From NCBI RefSeq assembly GCF_002127325.2, contig NC_035444.2, forward strand, positions 86,710,286 to 86,774,285: 64,000 nucleotides of DNA. The letters are read 5' to 3'. The notes beneath the pieces were generated by a model. The model was not told the origin of the DNA. It saw nothing but the letters and a program-made list of their open reading frames with translations, and made no database searches. Made by a program: the position numbers and the translations under genes. Origin of the DNA: Helianthus annuus (taxonomy: Eukaryota > Streptophyta > Magnoliopsida > Asterales > Asteraceae). Of this stretch, positions 48,101 through 58,034 are shown one piece after another; within the stretch, counting starts at the first letter, position 1; the number at the start of each line of letters is the position of its first letter.

Positions 48101-48611
48101 TGCGGGATGTCAGTTCTTTGGACCACGTCTGGTCACCTGGCAATGTAAGAAGCAGACCTCTGTGGCTCTATCCACATGTGAAGTCGAGTATGTATCTACT
48201 AGCAGTTGCTGCTCTCAGATCTTGTGGATTCAGCAACAGATGCGCGACTACGGTTTGCAATTTCTTAACACCCCTATCTTTGTTGATAATGAGGGTGCAA
48301 TAAACATTACAAAAAATCCTGTTCATCACGCTAAAACAAAACATATCGAAATTCGTCATCACTTCATCCGAGATTGCTTCGAGAAGAAGTTGATACAAAT
48401 TGAGAAAATCCACACTGACGAACAGAAAGCTGATTTACATACCAAAGCATTTGACAAAACTCGTTTTAAATATCTTTTAAAACTAAATGGTATGAAGCTT
48501 TTATCGGTGTCGGATGGGATTATTGGCGTTGATGAGGATAACATTGTAGATGATGATGTTGAGAAACAATCTGCAATGGTTTGTCGATTTTTTACTTGTT
48601 TTGGTATTTAG
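45107..48611 (+). pseudogene. Pol of copia B (PR-INT-RT-RH), broken
   Basis: Protease site WIMDSGASRHMAG at about 45140. The integrase zinc finger is intact (LWHRKMGH and CISC). The first catalytic Asp of integrase is changed to Asn (HMNLFGPV at about 45745), and a frameshift near 45915 precedes the remaining DDE residues (GVTERK at about 46035). Reverse transcriptase has [20 protein letters not shown] and YVDD (about 47570). RNase H spans about 48050-48450. In-frame stops at 45296, 46311, 46893, about 47163, 47202 and 47454 and frameshifts near 45915 and 46180 break it. Several stops and missense changes look like C-to-T or G-to-A transitions. Confidence 0.92.
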
Positions 48612-49126
48612 GGGGAGTAGAGTAGAGTAGAAAGTAGAGTAGAGTTATATTTTCAGAAAATACAAAAACAGTAAAAAAATTCTCAAAAATCCAAAAAACA
48701 TGAGAAAATTTCAAAATCCAAAAACATTAGAAAACTGAAAAAGTGCTTGTGTATAAAGGGAAAATGATAGTACATTGGCTTGACATTTACGGTACGCTAA
48801 AGATGTGTAAAGTATAATGTTTTTAAACAGTCTCGCTGATGATATGTCGATAGGTTTTTATACATTCAGTAAATCTTGTTAGGGATATAAACCTAAAATT
48901 TAAACTTGCTTATTTTGTGGGGAACAAATATTAGATATATAGGTAACCCCTGAAATCTTGTTTGAAAGGTCCCTCTTTCTGAGTTACTAGGTCTTTATAC
49001 TCAGTGATATCTGGGGTATTATCCCGGGACTTCTGATTTTGCGGAAGCAATGGCCTAGTCCCCGTATAATACTTTACGCTTGCTTGAAATAAAGCTCTAC
49101 CTCAGCATAAAAAATGATGAAACATT
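48612..49126 (+). other. 3' untranslated region of copia B, first half
   Basis: Starts with an internal polypurine word GGGGGAGT (48611-48618) followed by AGAGTAGAGTAG, directly after the pol stop. Similar to 32644-33060 of element A. Interrupted at 49127 by element C; ACATT is duplicated at the junction. The second half continues at 62393-63503. Confidence 0.75.
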
Positions 49127-49584
49127 TGTAGATCCCAAAATCAATCCGGATCACAGTGGTTGGTTGTTTTAACCCAAAACACATATTGATTAAGTGTTTG
49201 AGCTATGAAAAGTCAAGAATGATCAAAGATGAAGGTGAAGCTAATGGATTAATGAATACAACAAGTGTTGTATTGAATCCAAACAATGAAATAAATCAAC
49301 AGAGAACCTTGGATATCAGATTTGAGCACAAGAACAATGATAGAATGTAAACAACACCAATATTCATTCAAGAGCCAAAAGCTTGAGTTGGTTACAATAC
49401 AAGGGCTATATATAGTATTCCTGACTAGCCAGCAAATTTATAAATTTGCTGGAATCTTATCTACACTAGGTCAGGAAGCCTAATTCTAGAGAATTACAAA
49501 ATAAGCCCTTATACTATCAAAATAGCTACAAACTATAATTAAAACTAATCCAGCACAAGTATCAACGATCTCAAAATTCCAACA
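49127..49584 (-). repeat. 3' LTR of copia C
   Basis: Read on the minus strand it starts TGTTGGAATTTTG and ends GGGATCTACA. A perfect 24-bp palindrome (CCAGCAAATTTATAAATTTG and its completion) lies at 49429-49452, about 20 bases upstream of the TATA box ACTATATATAG (49405-49415). Confidence 0.92.
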
Positions 49585-49586
49585 AT

Positions 49587-49596
49587 ACCCCCTAGA
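49587..49596 (-). promoter_or_regulatory. Polypurine tract of copia C
   Basis: Minus-strand CTAGGGGGTAT directly precedes the 3' LTR start TGTTGG. The post-pol ORF ends only about 20 bases before it. Confidence 0.75.
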
Positions 49597-49615
49597 TCGT
49601 TGCATACTTGTCTTT

Positions 49616-52342
49616 TCATTCTTCAGTTGTTTCCGCTGGATTCTCTGTAGCTGGCTTTTCAGGCTCTGTGGGATTTTCTTCGTTCGTTGTCGTTTCGGGT
49701 GGTGCCTCGGTCTCGATTGACGCAGTCTGAGTTTCTTGAGTAGTTGCAGCTTCACTAATTGGTTGATCCTCCATAGTGGCCTCATATGTGGATGAGGCCG
49801 GAGGTGGTAATGTTGTGGTGGGTTCAGTTGTTGACGCAGAGGTTCTTTCTTTCTTACGTTCATGTTTCTTTTTCTTTCTCGCTTCCTTTTTCTTTTCTTC
49901 GGGTTCTTTTCTTTTCTCAATCTTGTCTACCAGATCCAGCATTTCCCTCTTTAACTTCCAGGCTCTCTCTACCGCTCTCTGAAATAGCGCAGCCTCCTCC
50001 AGATTTGCATTACCAGCTCCCACGTTTATGCGGCTAGCATTCAAAACTGTTAGATCTGAGAGCCCAAACATAAAAACATCCATAGGATCCAAGATACGAA
50101 TATCCACATTTTCGTTGGATCTGATCACAGCTTCACCTGTTTTGCTATCACAGAACCATTTCTTGAAGTCGTTGAGGGCAACAGGAATTTCTTCAGGGAG
50201 TTTGATTCTCGTGACCACTTTGGCAGGGTTGATCACCCACGTCACCTTTCCCTTCCCTGTTACTGGATCAATGGTTGTTTTCGACACTCTACGTCTTGGA
50301 CGCTGTGGAGCATGATTAGGGAAACCCTTGTTGCTTTCTTTAGCGATTATCCGCTCAAAGTCTCTGCTGATCCCTCTTTCTTCTGGATTTAGGATGTCTA
50401 GACGACCAAGCTCACGTAAATCCCACCTGGGAAGTGTAAAAAGATCAAATCCGGTCTGAAAGTACTGGATTACGCCACCACGTCTTTTAACCACAAACAT
50501 TCCTCTAAGGTTGTCGTACATCCAACTGATGATCCTGTCAGTAGCTTCACTCTTTTCTACAGTTATCACTTGATAAAAATCTGGGAGTCTTTCTCTCTCT
50601 TTCTTGAACCATTCTGGATGCTGAGGAGAGATAGTTTTTCCATTTTCTTGCTCATAGAGAACTTCCTCTTCCAGACCCCATTCGATGAATCTAGCTGGCA
50701 TATCATCTCGGTCCACTTCCTCTTCATCACTTTCATTCCCCTCAGTTACCTTCTCGACCGATTCTAGACGCCTTTTCTTAGCCTCAGCCTCCTTTTCTTT
50801 TCTAGTAGTTTCTTCTTCTATGAACGCTTCAAAGTCGAAGATTTCATCAAAGGAGAACATGGGCTTTACTTTCAACTGTTCGCACACATTTTTCATCATT
50901 CTGTACATTTTCTCTAACCTCATCTGCTGAAATCTGATAAACTTGGATTGCTTAACCATGTAGGCGTTCATCTCTTTATTTTTCTTTCGTTGATCCTTAA
51001 TCTTTTCTCTTAGAAAGATTGTGTCGTTTACTTGGTTCTTCAGCAGACAGATTTCCTTGGCAACAGAGGGACCGGTATCTTTGATCATTTTATCGTAGAG
51101 TTCTTGAAAGGGACGAACCCTTTGTGGAGGGACCGGTGGCTTTGAGAACCTGGTCGGCTTCACAGGAGATACCTTGGACGAACCCTTGCTTGCTGAGGCT
51201 TCATCAGGATCAACAATCAACGCATCTACAAAATCGTTCAGTGATTGAACTTCTTCAGTAACAGTCTCTGGTCTTTCGGAGGCTGATATTTCTTTTCGCT
51301 TGAGTTTCTTTTCCTTCTATTCCTTTTCTTGCAGGGCGTGAATTTCTCTCATATCTCTGATATGTTGGTGATGTTCTTCAGACTCGGCCGCCCTGATACT
51401 TGCACCCATGAATCTTTCAGTACTTTCAGATGACTTTTTCTTTTTAGGTGGCTCATCTTCGGCAGCCTGCTTTTCTTTCCTTTTTCCCTTCGAGCATTCT
51501 TCCTTTGCAGCTGCCTCAGCTTGCTCTTGAGCAGCTCTTTGCTGTTTTTCTCGAATAGCCTCCTTGTATATTCTATATGCTTCCTTTACTAAAGGCAATC
51601 TTTCAGCTCGATACATCCAGTCGTGTAACAACACCCATTCATTAGTCTTGATTTCTATGTACTGACGACTTGTAGGAACGTGAAATTTGTAAAGATCTCC
51701 ATCGTCTGGAGCATCCTTGTATTGGTCATTGATTAGCATTTGAATGAACCTTGGATACATCGCCCAAGTCGGTCCACTGACATTTTCCAGCATATTGTTG
51801 AAGATTAAACCAGAGATGTTGAACTTTTGATTCACACATAAATTTATCATAGCTGCTGACCATTCCAAATTTAATCCGTCAAACCCACCTTTGCGATGAA
51901 CTAAACTCATAGCAAATACGTGAACTATGAACCTCCAGTCCCTTGTGAGTCCACCTCTTTTAATCTCATTCTTGTGCCGAAAGTCTCCAACATACCCCAT
52001 TCCCCGAAATCCATCCAGGATATCATCCTTTTTCAGGAAAATTGGATCTTTTGCGTTGTCTTGCAGTTTTAAGACTTTGCGAATCCTCTCTTCAGTTACT
52101 TCTATTTGTTTGTTGCGCACGGTTGACGACATCCCTCTGGCGTTATTGATGGTTTCAGGCTTTGCATTTTCCCAGAATTCTCGAACATGGGTTCTGTATA
52201 CTTTAACGGCAGTCTCGACCGCGTACCCGATTCTGCTAGATCTGACCCATCTAGCTGCATCCTCGAATTCCTGTGGTACGTGCTCCAGATTGATGCTCTG
52301 ATTATGTTTTAACGTTTTATCCCATTTGATGTTCTTCACCAT
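49616..52342 (-). CDS. Post-pol ORF of copia C (unknown function), one in-frame TAG
   Basis: From ATG 52342 (MVKNIKWDKTLKHNQ) the frame runs 341 codons to a TAG at 51319-51317, then continues in the same frame for 566 codons to the stop at 49616. Residues 1-230 form a globular part (WRFIVHVFAMSLVHRKGG, WSAAMINLCVNQKFNISGL, YPRFIQMLIND). Residues 235-345 are charged and helical with a nuclear-signal-like PPKKKKSSES. After the TAG come a coiled coil (LREKIKDQRKKNKEMNAY), a second globular block (IISWMYDNLRGMFVVKRRGG), a Lys/Glu-rich run and a Thr/Pro/Glu-rich tail. No membrane segment is present if ATG 52342 is used; an upstream in-frame ATG at 52384 would add a short hydrophobic stretch. I recall similar unnamed proteins at this position in Asteraceae copia elements; no function is known to me. 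Confidence 0.75.
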
Positions 52343-52343
52343 A

Positions 52344-53550
52344 CTGCTTTTGACACGAAAAACGAGGCAAGTTAGAAAGAGCATGAGAAAATAGATATTT
52401 ACACGAGAAACTATAAACACAACAGTATTTACAAGATTACTGTGAAAAATATATTAAAGGTTTGGTTAAAAGAATTAAAGAAATTTGTTAAAAAAATTAA
52501 TTTCTGCATAATTTCGTTGCCGGGTCATAGATTGCCTTCGCTGGTGCTAGTGATCCAGATTCGGAGCTTACATCAACAACGATGACTGGTCATCGTCGCT
52601 GACTTCGCTGATGGGCCAGACAGTCATTATCGCTGATGTCGTTGACTAGCTATACTCTTGTCTTCGCTGAATTCGCTAGTGGCTCGGTATACTTTGTTGG
52701 CAACGAAATCGGATCAAGTGCATGTTTACCGGTTTAATTTCGCTAGCGAATTTAGCGATGACAAGGTTTTGTTTCCGGAAACGATTCACCAGCGAAGACA
52801 ACCGGCTAGATCGCTATACGAGCAAAATAGACTACTTTGCTGGTTGCTCGAACTCGCGTTCGAGACTTTTGATCTTCCAAGTTGTTTTCGCTGCCTTCGT
52901 TACATTCATCGATAATTTCACTAGCACCATAAATTTCTTGAAAAACCCTTCCTAAACCCTAACAGATTTCACCCTCTGATTAGCTTCAAACAGCGACACT
53001 TTTAATCAGTTTATAAACACTGATTTTCTCAAGCCTAACTACCCTAGAACATCTTACTATTTACAGATTTAAGAAGACCAGTTCGAGTTTAAAGGATAAC
53101 CAAGAGCACTTGAAACATAAACAATGATCAGAACAGTTTAGATGTGAAGAGATAGTGTAGATTACTTGTCGACTTGACCGAAAACAGTGTAAGATTATGA
53201 ATGACTTCGAAACAGAATTTGACAACCTACTAATTTGTGAAGAGAGCCTGATTCTAGAGAGAAATGTGATGAAACGGTTTAAAAATTTTGAAAAATGACG
53301 GTTTACAGATATTTATACAAGAGATTTAGATAACCAGCGAAATAACTATTTCGCTGGTATCTTAATTTCGCTGACATTTGAATATTTTCAAAACTTTTTA
53401 ATTTCGCTCGTAGATTTCAAACTTTCTCGTAAAACGTGCCGAGTTTTTGTTTAAAAAATTGTTTATTACGCAATATTCACAAACTTGCTAAAATAAGGGC
53501 CATTTTGACTCTGAACTTCGAATCTTAAAATATTTGACGCTTAAACTTAC
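52344..53550 (-). other. Putative intron upstream of the copia C post-pol ORF
   Basis: On the minus strand the donor is CTGCAG|GTAAGT at 53550, a perfect plant consensus. A branch point TTCTAAC lies at 52377-52371 and the acceptor AAAAGCAG ends at 52344, one base before ATG 52342. Length 1207 bases. Splicing would remove the hydrophobic upstream codons and the TTTCGCTG-rich region. Predicted from sequence only. Confidence 0.55.
53310..53358 (-). promoter_or_regulatory. Candidate internal promoter of copia C
   Basis: On the minus strand an inverted repeat ACCAGCGAAATA-gt-TATTTCGCTGGT (53358-53333) is followed by TATAAATA (53317-53310). The LTR has the same order: CCAGCAAATTTATAAATTTG palindrome, then TATATATAG at a similar distance. 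This suggests a second promoter upstream of the post-pol ORF. It lies inside the predicted intron, so the two models are alternatives. Confidence 0.45.
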
Positions 53551-54662
53551 CTGCAGAAGATCATATCGCCAACACTTGCCAATTTCTTTATTTATTATTA
53601 TTATTATTATTTACAGATCAGGGCACAAGAAAAACTGTCAGTATGTTTGTCCGCTTAAATCCATGCATCCTTCTTTCAACATGCCTTCGGAGAGCGCTTT
53701 TATCATGTTTTTGGTAATATTGACAAGTCTTCAATGGCCCCCACACAAGCTATTGAAAATAGAATCATTACGCCCCCGTGAGTCCCACATCAAGACATAC
53801 CCCCGCGATCAAGGTATGCACAAAGATTCCTCATGACAGGTGAGTATATTGGTTTCATTCTCTTCAACGATAGAACGGAGATCAGGTCTGTACTTTCGTA
53901 CAACAGAGATCCCAAGAACTATCGAGGGCTAAGACAGATAGTTCGGTGAACAAGTCAGTACTACCGTACAGCAGAGTTACCAAACTAATCTATCTAAGGT
54001 TTTTGGCCAAAAAATGGCGCTTATTATGAGAAGGGTTTTGGCCAAAAATGGCGCTTATTAGGAGGGGTTTGGCCTTTTTTTTAAGGCACTTATTATTAAA
54101 AAGGATATCATAGCGTCTAGGTCAGCATGTATCTGGATGCAGCAGAAGAGCAACTATGATATCCTCCGAATGAAATACCAATATAAAGACCCGAAATCTC
54201 AGACTTTGGCAATCTGTCAACGCAAGATTCAAGACCATTAAGCCATATGCCGCAACGTGTTACCCACTGAGATGCGTAATGCTTGAGAAAAGCCAGAATT
54301 CTTGTGTAGACGTTATGTTTTGCTCCCTAACAGTAGTTTACTCGTCGGTGTTGCTGAATCTACCGACACGTCATTGCTTGGTACCCCGATTTCTTTTTGT
54401 TTTCTGTTTTTGCAAGAAATGACAAAGTGTTAGCAATTTTCTATCACTTCCTCTAGCAGGGGTCAGACAAAAGCATATGTACATCTGTTTTTGGATTTTC
54501 TGAATATATTCCCCCTAAAATCTTTATTTTCGTGAGTCCATTTGCCCGAAAATAAAATTTTAAACAGAAAATCTTTTTGGTGGGCGACGTTTTTCGATAC
54601 TTGTTTTACTCTTAACACATGTTTTTTTTAAATGTATTTATGGACAAATTGGATCACAAGAT
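53551..54662 (-). other. Region between pol and predicted donor in copia C
   Basis: Non-coding. An internal polypurine word GGGGGAAT lies at 54515-54508, shortly after the pol end, in TTTTAGGGGGA context as in element A. A repeated TTTGGCCAAAAAATGGCGCTTAT-type pair occurs at about 54003-54060. No ORF is supported. Confidence 0.6.
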
Positions 54663-57600
54663 TCATTTCCATTCAAGGAAATTAACCATTTCCAACCAGG
54701 TTACCAGCTGGTTGAATCGGGTTTTATCAAAGGCTTTCGTGAAAATGTCGGCCCGCTGCTGTGTTGTATCCACTGGCACCACTTGAATATACCCCTTCTC
54801 GTAGGCATCTCAAATTGCGTGAATTCGAATTTCAATGTGCTTTGTTCTTGAATGGTGTATGGGATTCTTCACAATTCCCAGACATGCTTCATTGTCGATG
54901 AATATAGGAGTCTTCATGATGTTGATTCCATAATCCAACAACTGATTTTGTATCCAGAGAACTAGTGAGCAGCAGCTGTAGGCCGCAGTGTATTCTGCCT
55001 GCGCTGTTGAAGTGGACACCGTTGTCTGCTTCTTGCTTTGCCATGAGATCAAACGATTTCCCAAGAATTGACATCCTCCTGATACAGGCCTGCGATCTAC
55101 TTTACAACGTGCATGATCACTGTCAGAATAGGCAATAAGATCAAAATTACTATCTTTAGGATACCAAAGACCTAGTTTCGGAGTTCCTTTAAGATAGCGG
55201 AAGATGCGCTTCACAGCAGTTTCGTGAGATTCCTTGGGATTTGTCTGAAATCGAGCACAAAGACAGACTGCCCACATAATGTCCGGCCTGCTAGCCGTCA
55301 AATACATCAGAGAACCGATCATCGAGCGATAAAAGGATTTGTTTACTGGTTTTCCTTGAGGATCTAGAGTAAGCTCTGTCTGAGAGGCGAATGGGGTGCT
55401 TGCAACTTTGCAGTCGTTCATGTTGTACTTCGTGAGAATATCCCGAATGTACTTGGCCTGATGAATTAGAATCCCATCCTCCTTTTGCTTCACTTCTAGC
55501 CCCAAGAAGAAATTCAGCTCTCCCATCATGCTCATTTCGAATTTTGCCCTCATGACGGTCTCGAATTCTCTGCACAATGCCTCATTAGTTGACCCGAAGA
55601 TGATATCGTCGACGTAGATTTGAACCAGCATTACATCCTCCCCGATCTTCTTGGTGAAGAGAGTCATGTCGATCTTTCCTCTGGTGTACCCACATTCTAA
55701 CAGGTAAGTTGACAAAGTCTCGTACCAAGCACGTGGAGCTTGGTGAAGACCATAGAGCGCTTTGTCCAACTTGAAATAGCGACCTGGAAAATGAGGATCT
55801 TCGAACCCTGGAGGCTGACATACGTAGACTTCTTCCTTTACTTTCCCATAAAGAAAAGCACTCTTTACATCCATTTGGAAAACTTTGAAATTTCTATATG
55901 AAGCATATGCCAGGAATATTCTGATTGCTTCCAGTCGTGCAACCGGAGCAAATACTTCCTCGTAGTCAATCCCTTCTTCCTGAAGAAAACCTTGTACTAC
56001 CAATCTGGCCTTGTTCTTGATTACCACTCCACGATCATCCATCTTGTTACGGAAGACCCATTTAGTACCAATTGGAAACTTTCCTTCAGGTAGATCTACT
56101 AATTCCCAAACTTTAAGCTTCCTGAATTGAGATAGCTCTTCCTGTATGGCCTGGACCCAACTAGAGTCTCGAATAGCATCTTCGATGTCTCGTGGAACGG
56201 ATTGCGAAAGAAAAGCTGCAAAGAGACCTTTGTTGATGCTTGATGACTGCCCTCGTGTACGCACTCCTTCTTCGACTGCGCCTATGACGTTTTCAAGAGG
56301 ATGATTTTGATTTGTCTTGTATCCTGCATTTGTCAGAGACTCAATTTGCTGCGGAAGGTTGGTGAAGTGTTCATCCACGTAAATCACTGGTGGATCATCT
56401 TCTTGAGTTGGTTCATCCACATTCTCCTGTGAAGAAGAAGCACCGTTTTCTTGGGTGTTCTCAGGCGAAGTGTCACCGGTTGCTTCATTCACAGCCAGAA
56501 TAGGATCAGCGGTTGAAGGAGATAGAGGGTGGTAAACGGAGTTAAACCAATGTCTGATGAGTCAAATAGTGGTTCAACTTGAGTGTCTTCAACAGGTTCT
56601 GTTTCTGGAACCACTTCCGGAATTTCAAAGGTGTTAAAAATCACACCCACATCATAGAACCAATCAGGAGTACTTCCGGTGTTGGTGTAGTTTCCTTCTT
56701 GAAAGTCAACATAGTATGATTCAATCACCATCTTCGTTCTTTTGTTGTAAACACGGTAGGCCTTCTGTGTGGATGAATACCCCATGAAGTAGCAGATATC
56801 ACCCACTGCTTCAAATTTGATGAGATTTTCCTGAGTGTTTAGAAGGGTGCACGAACAACCAAATGGTCTGAAGAAGTCAATGAGCGCCTTTCTATTGAAG
56901 AGAAGTTCATATGTAGTCTTTCCATGTGGTTTTACAATGAGTACCCTGTTTAGAACGTAGCATGCCGTATTTACTGCTTCTGCCCAGAAGATGATTGGAA
57001 GCTTTGAATCCACCAGCATGGTTCGTGCAGCTTCGATCAACGTTCTATTCTTGCGTTCAGCGACTCCATTTTGTTGGGGAGTTCTGGCTGCACTGTATTG
57101 GAGATGAATTCCCTTTTTTTGCACAGAAGGATATGAAGGTTTGATTTTTGAACTCGGACCCATTGTCACTTCTGATCGACTTCACTTTTAGATTGGTCAC
57201 GTTTTCAATTAGCGAGATGAAAGATTTGAGAACTTCAGCTGTCTCGCTTTTTGCTTCAAGAAAATAGACCCATGAAAACTGAGAGAAATCATCTGTGATC
57301 GCCAAACAGTAAGAACTTTTAGCAAGACTTTTAACACTAATTGGACCAAAAAGATCCATATGCATCAATTGAAGAGGCGCAGTGATCGTATTCACTGCTT
57401 TGGACTTGTGCGACTTCTTGTGTTGCTTTCCCTGGGCGCATGCTATACATTTTTCAGAAAATGGGAATTCTTTAATCGGAAGGCCTCTTACTAAGTTTAA
57501 CTTAGAGAGTTTGTTCATATTTTTGAAATTAACATGCCCCAATCGCCTGTGCCAAAGCAGTGATTCCGACTCTGAAGCCTTAGAGATCAAGCAGGTCAGA

Positions 57601-58034
57601 TTGTCGTTTGTCTTGGGATTTTTCATATTGAGCACGTATGTGTTGTTTTATCTTGGAGCAGTGAGCATGATCATTTCAGCAGGAACAACATATCCGGGCT
57701 TGAGGAACAGGCATTCCATGTCATTGAAAAGCACCGATATTCCTTTATCAAAGACTTGTGAGACACTCATGAGATTGTAGCACAACTCCGGAACATAGTT
57801 GACATTTTCCAACGTGAGGGCTTCAGACACCACATCTCCTACTCCAACGATCTTTCCTCCTTTCTCGTCTCCAGCGAAAGATACGAAATCACCATCGATG
57901 AAGCGAAAGTTCTTCAGAAGTTCCTTCAATCCAGTCATGTGTCTTGAACATCCGCTGTCCACATGCCAGATGTACTCCGTGAGCATACGAAGCCATTTCT
58001 GGAGTTTATTCTGATATACAAAAATATATACAAG
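54663..58034 (-). pseudogene. Pol of copia C (PR-INT-RT-RH), lightly broken
   Basis: Same frame as gag after the gag TAA. Protease site WHVDSGCSRHMTG near 57960. Integrase zinc finger LWHRRLGH and CIACAQGKQ intact; catalytic D in HMDLFGPI, D in IRSDNGSEF and E in NGVAERKNRT all present. Reverse transcriptase has [20 protein letters not shown] and YVDD (about 55610). RNase H ends at 54663. Lesions are a TAA at 57648, a one-base shift in an A-run near 57110, a shift near 56545, and a TGA at 54812-54810 where CGA is expected in the conserved RNase H tail. Otherwise full length. Confidence 0.92.

Noticed and set aside
52343..52420. Hydrophobic N-terminal stretch as a membrane anchor of the copia C post-pol protein
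   Set aside because: It coincides with the pyrimidine tract and branch point of a good splice acceptor, so it is probably intron sequence read as codons.
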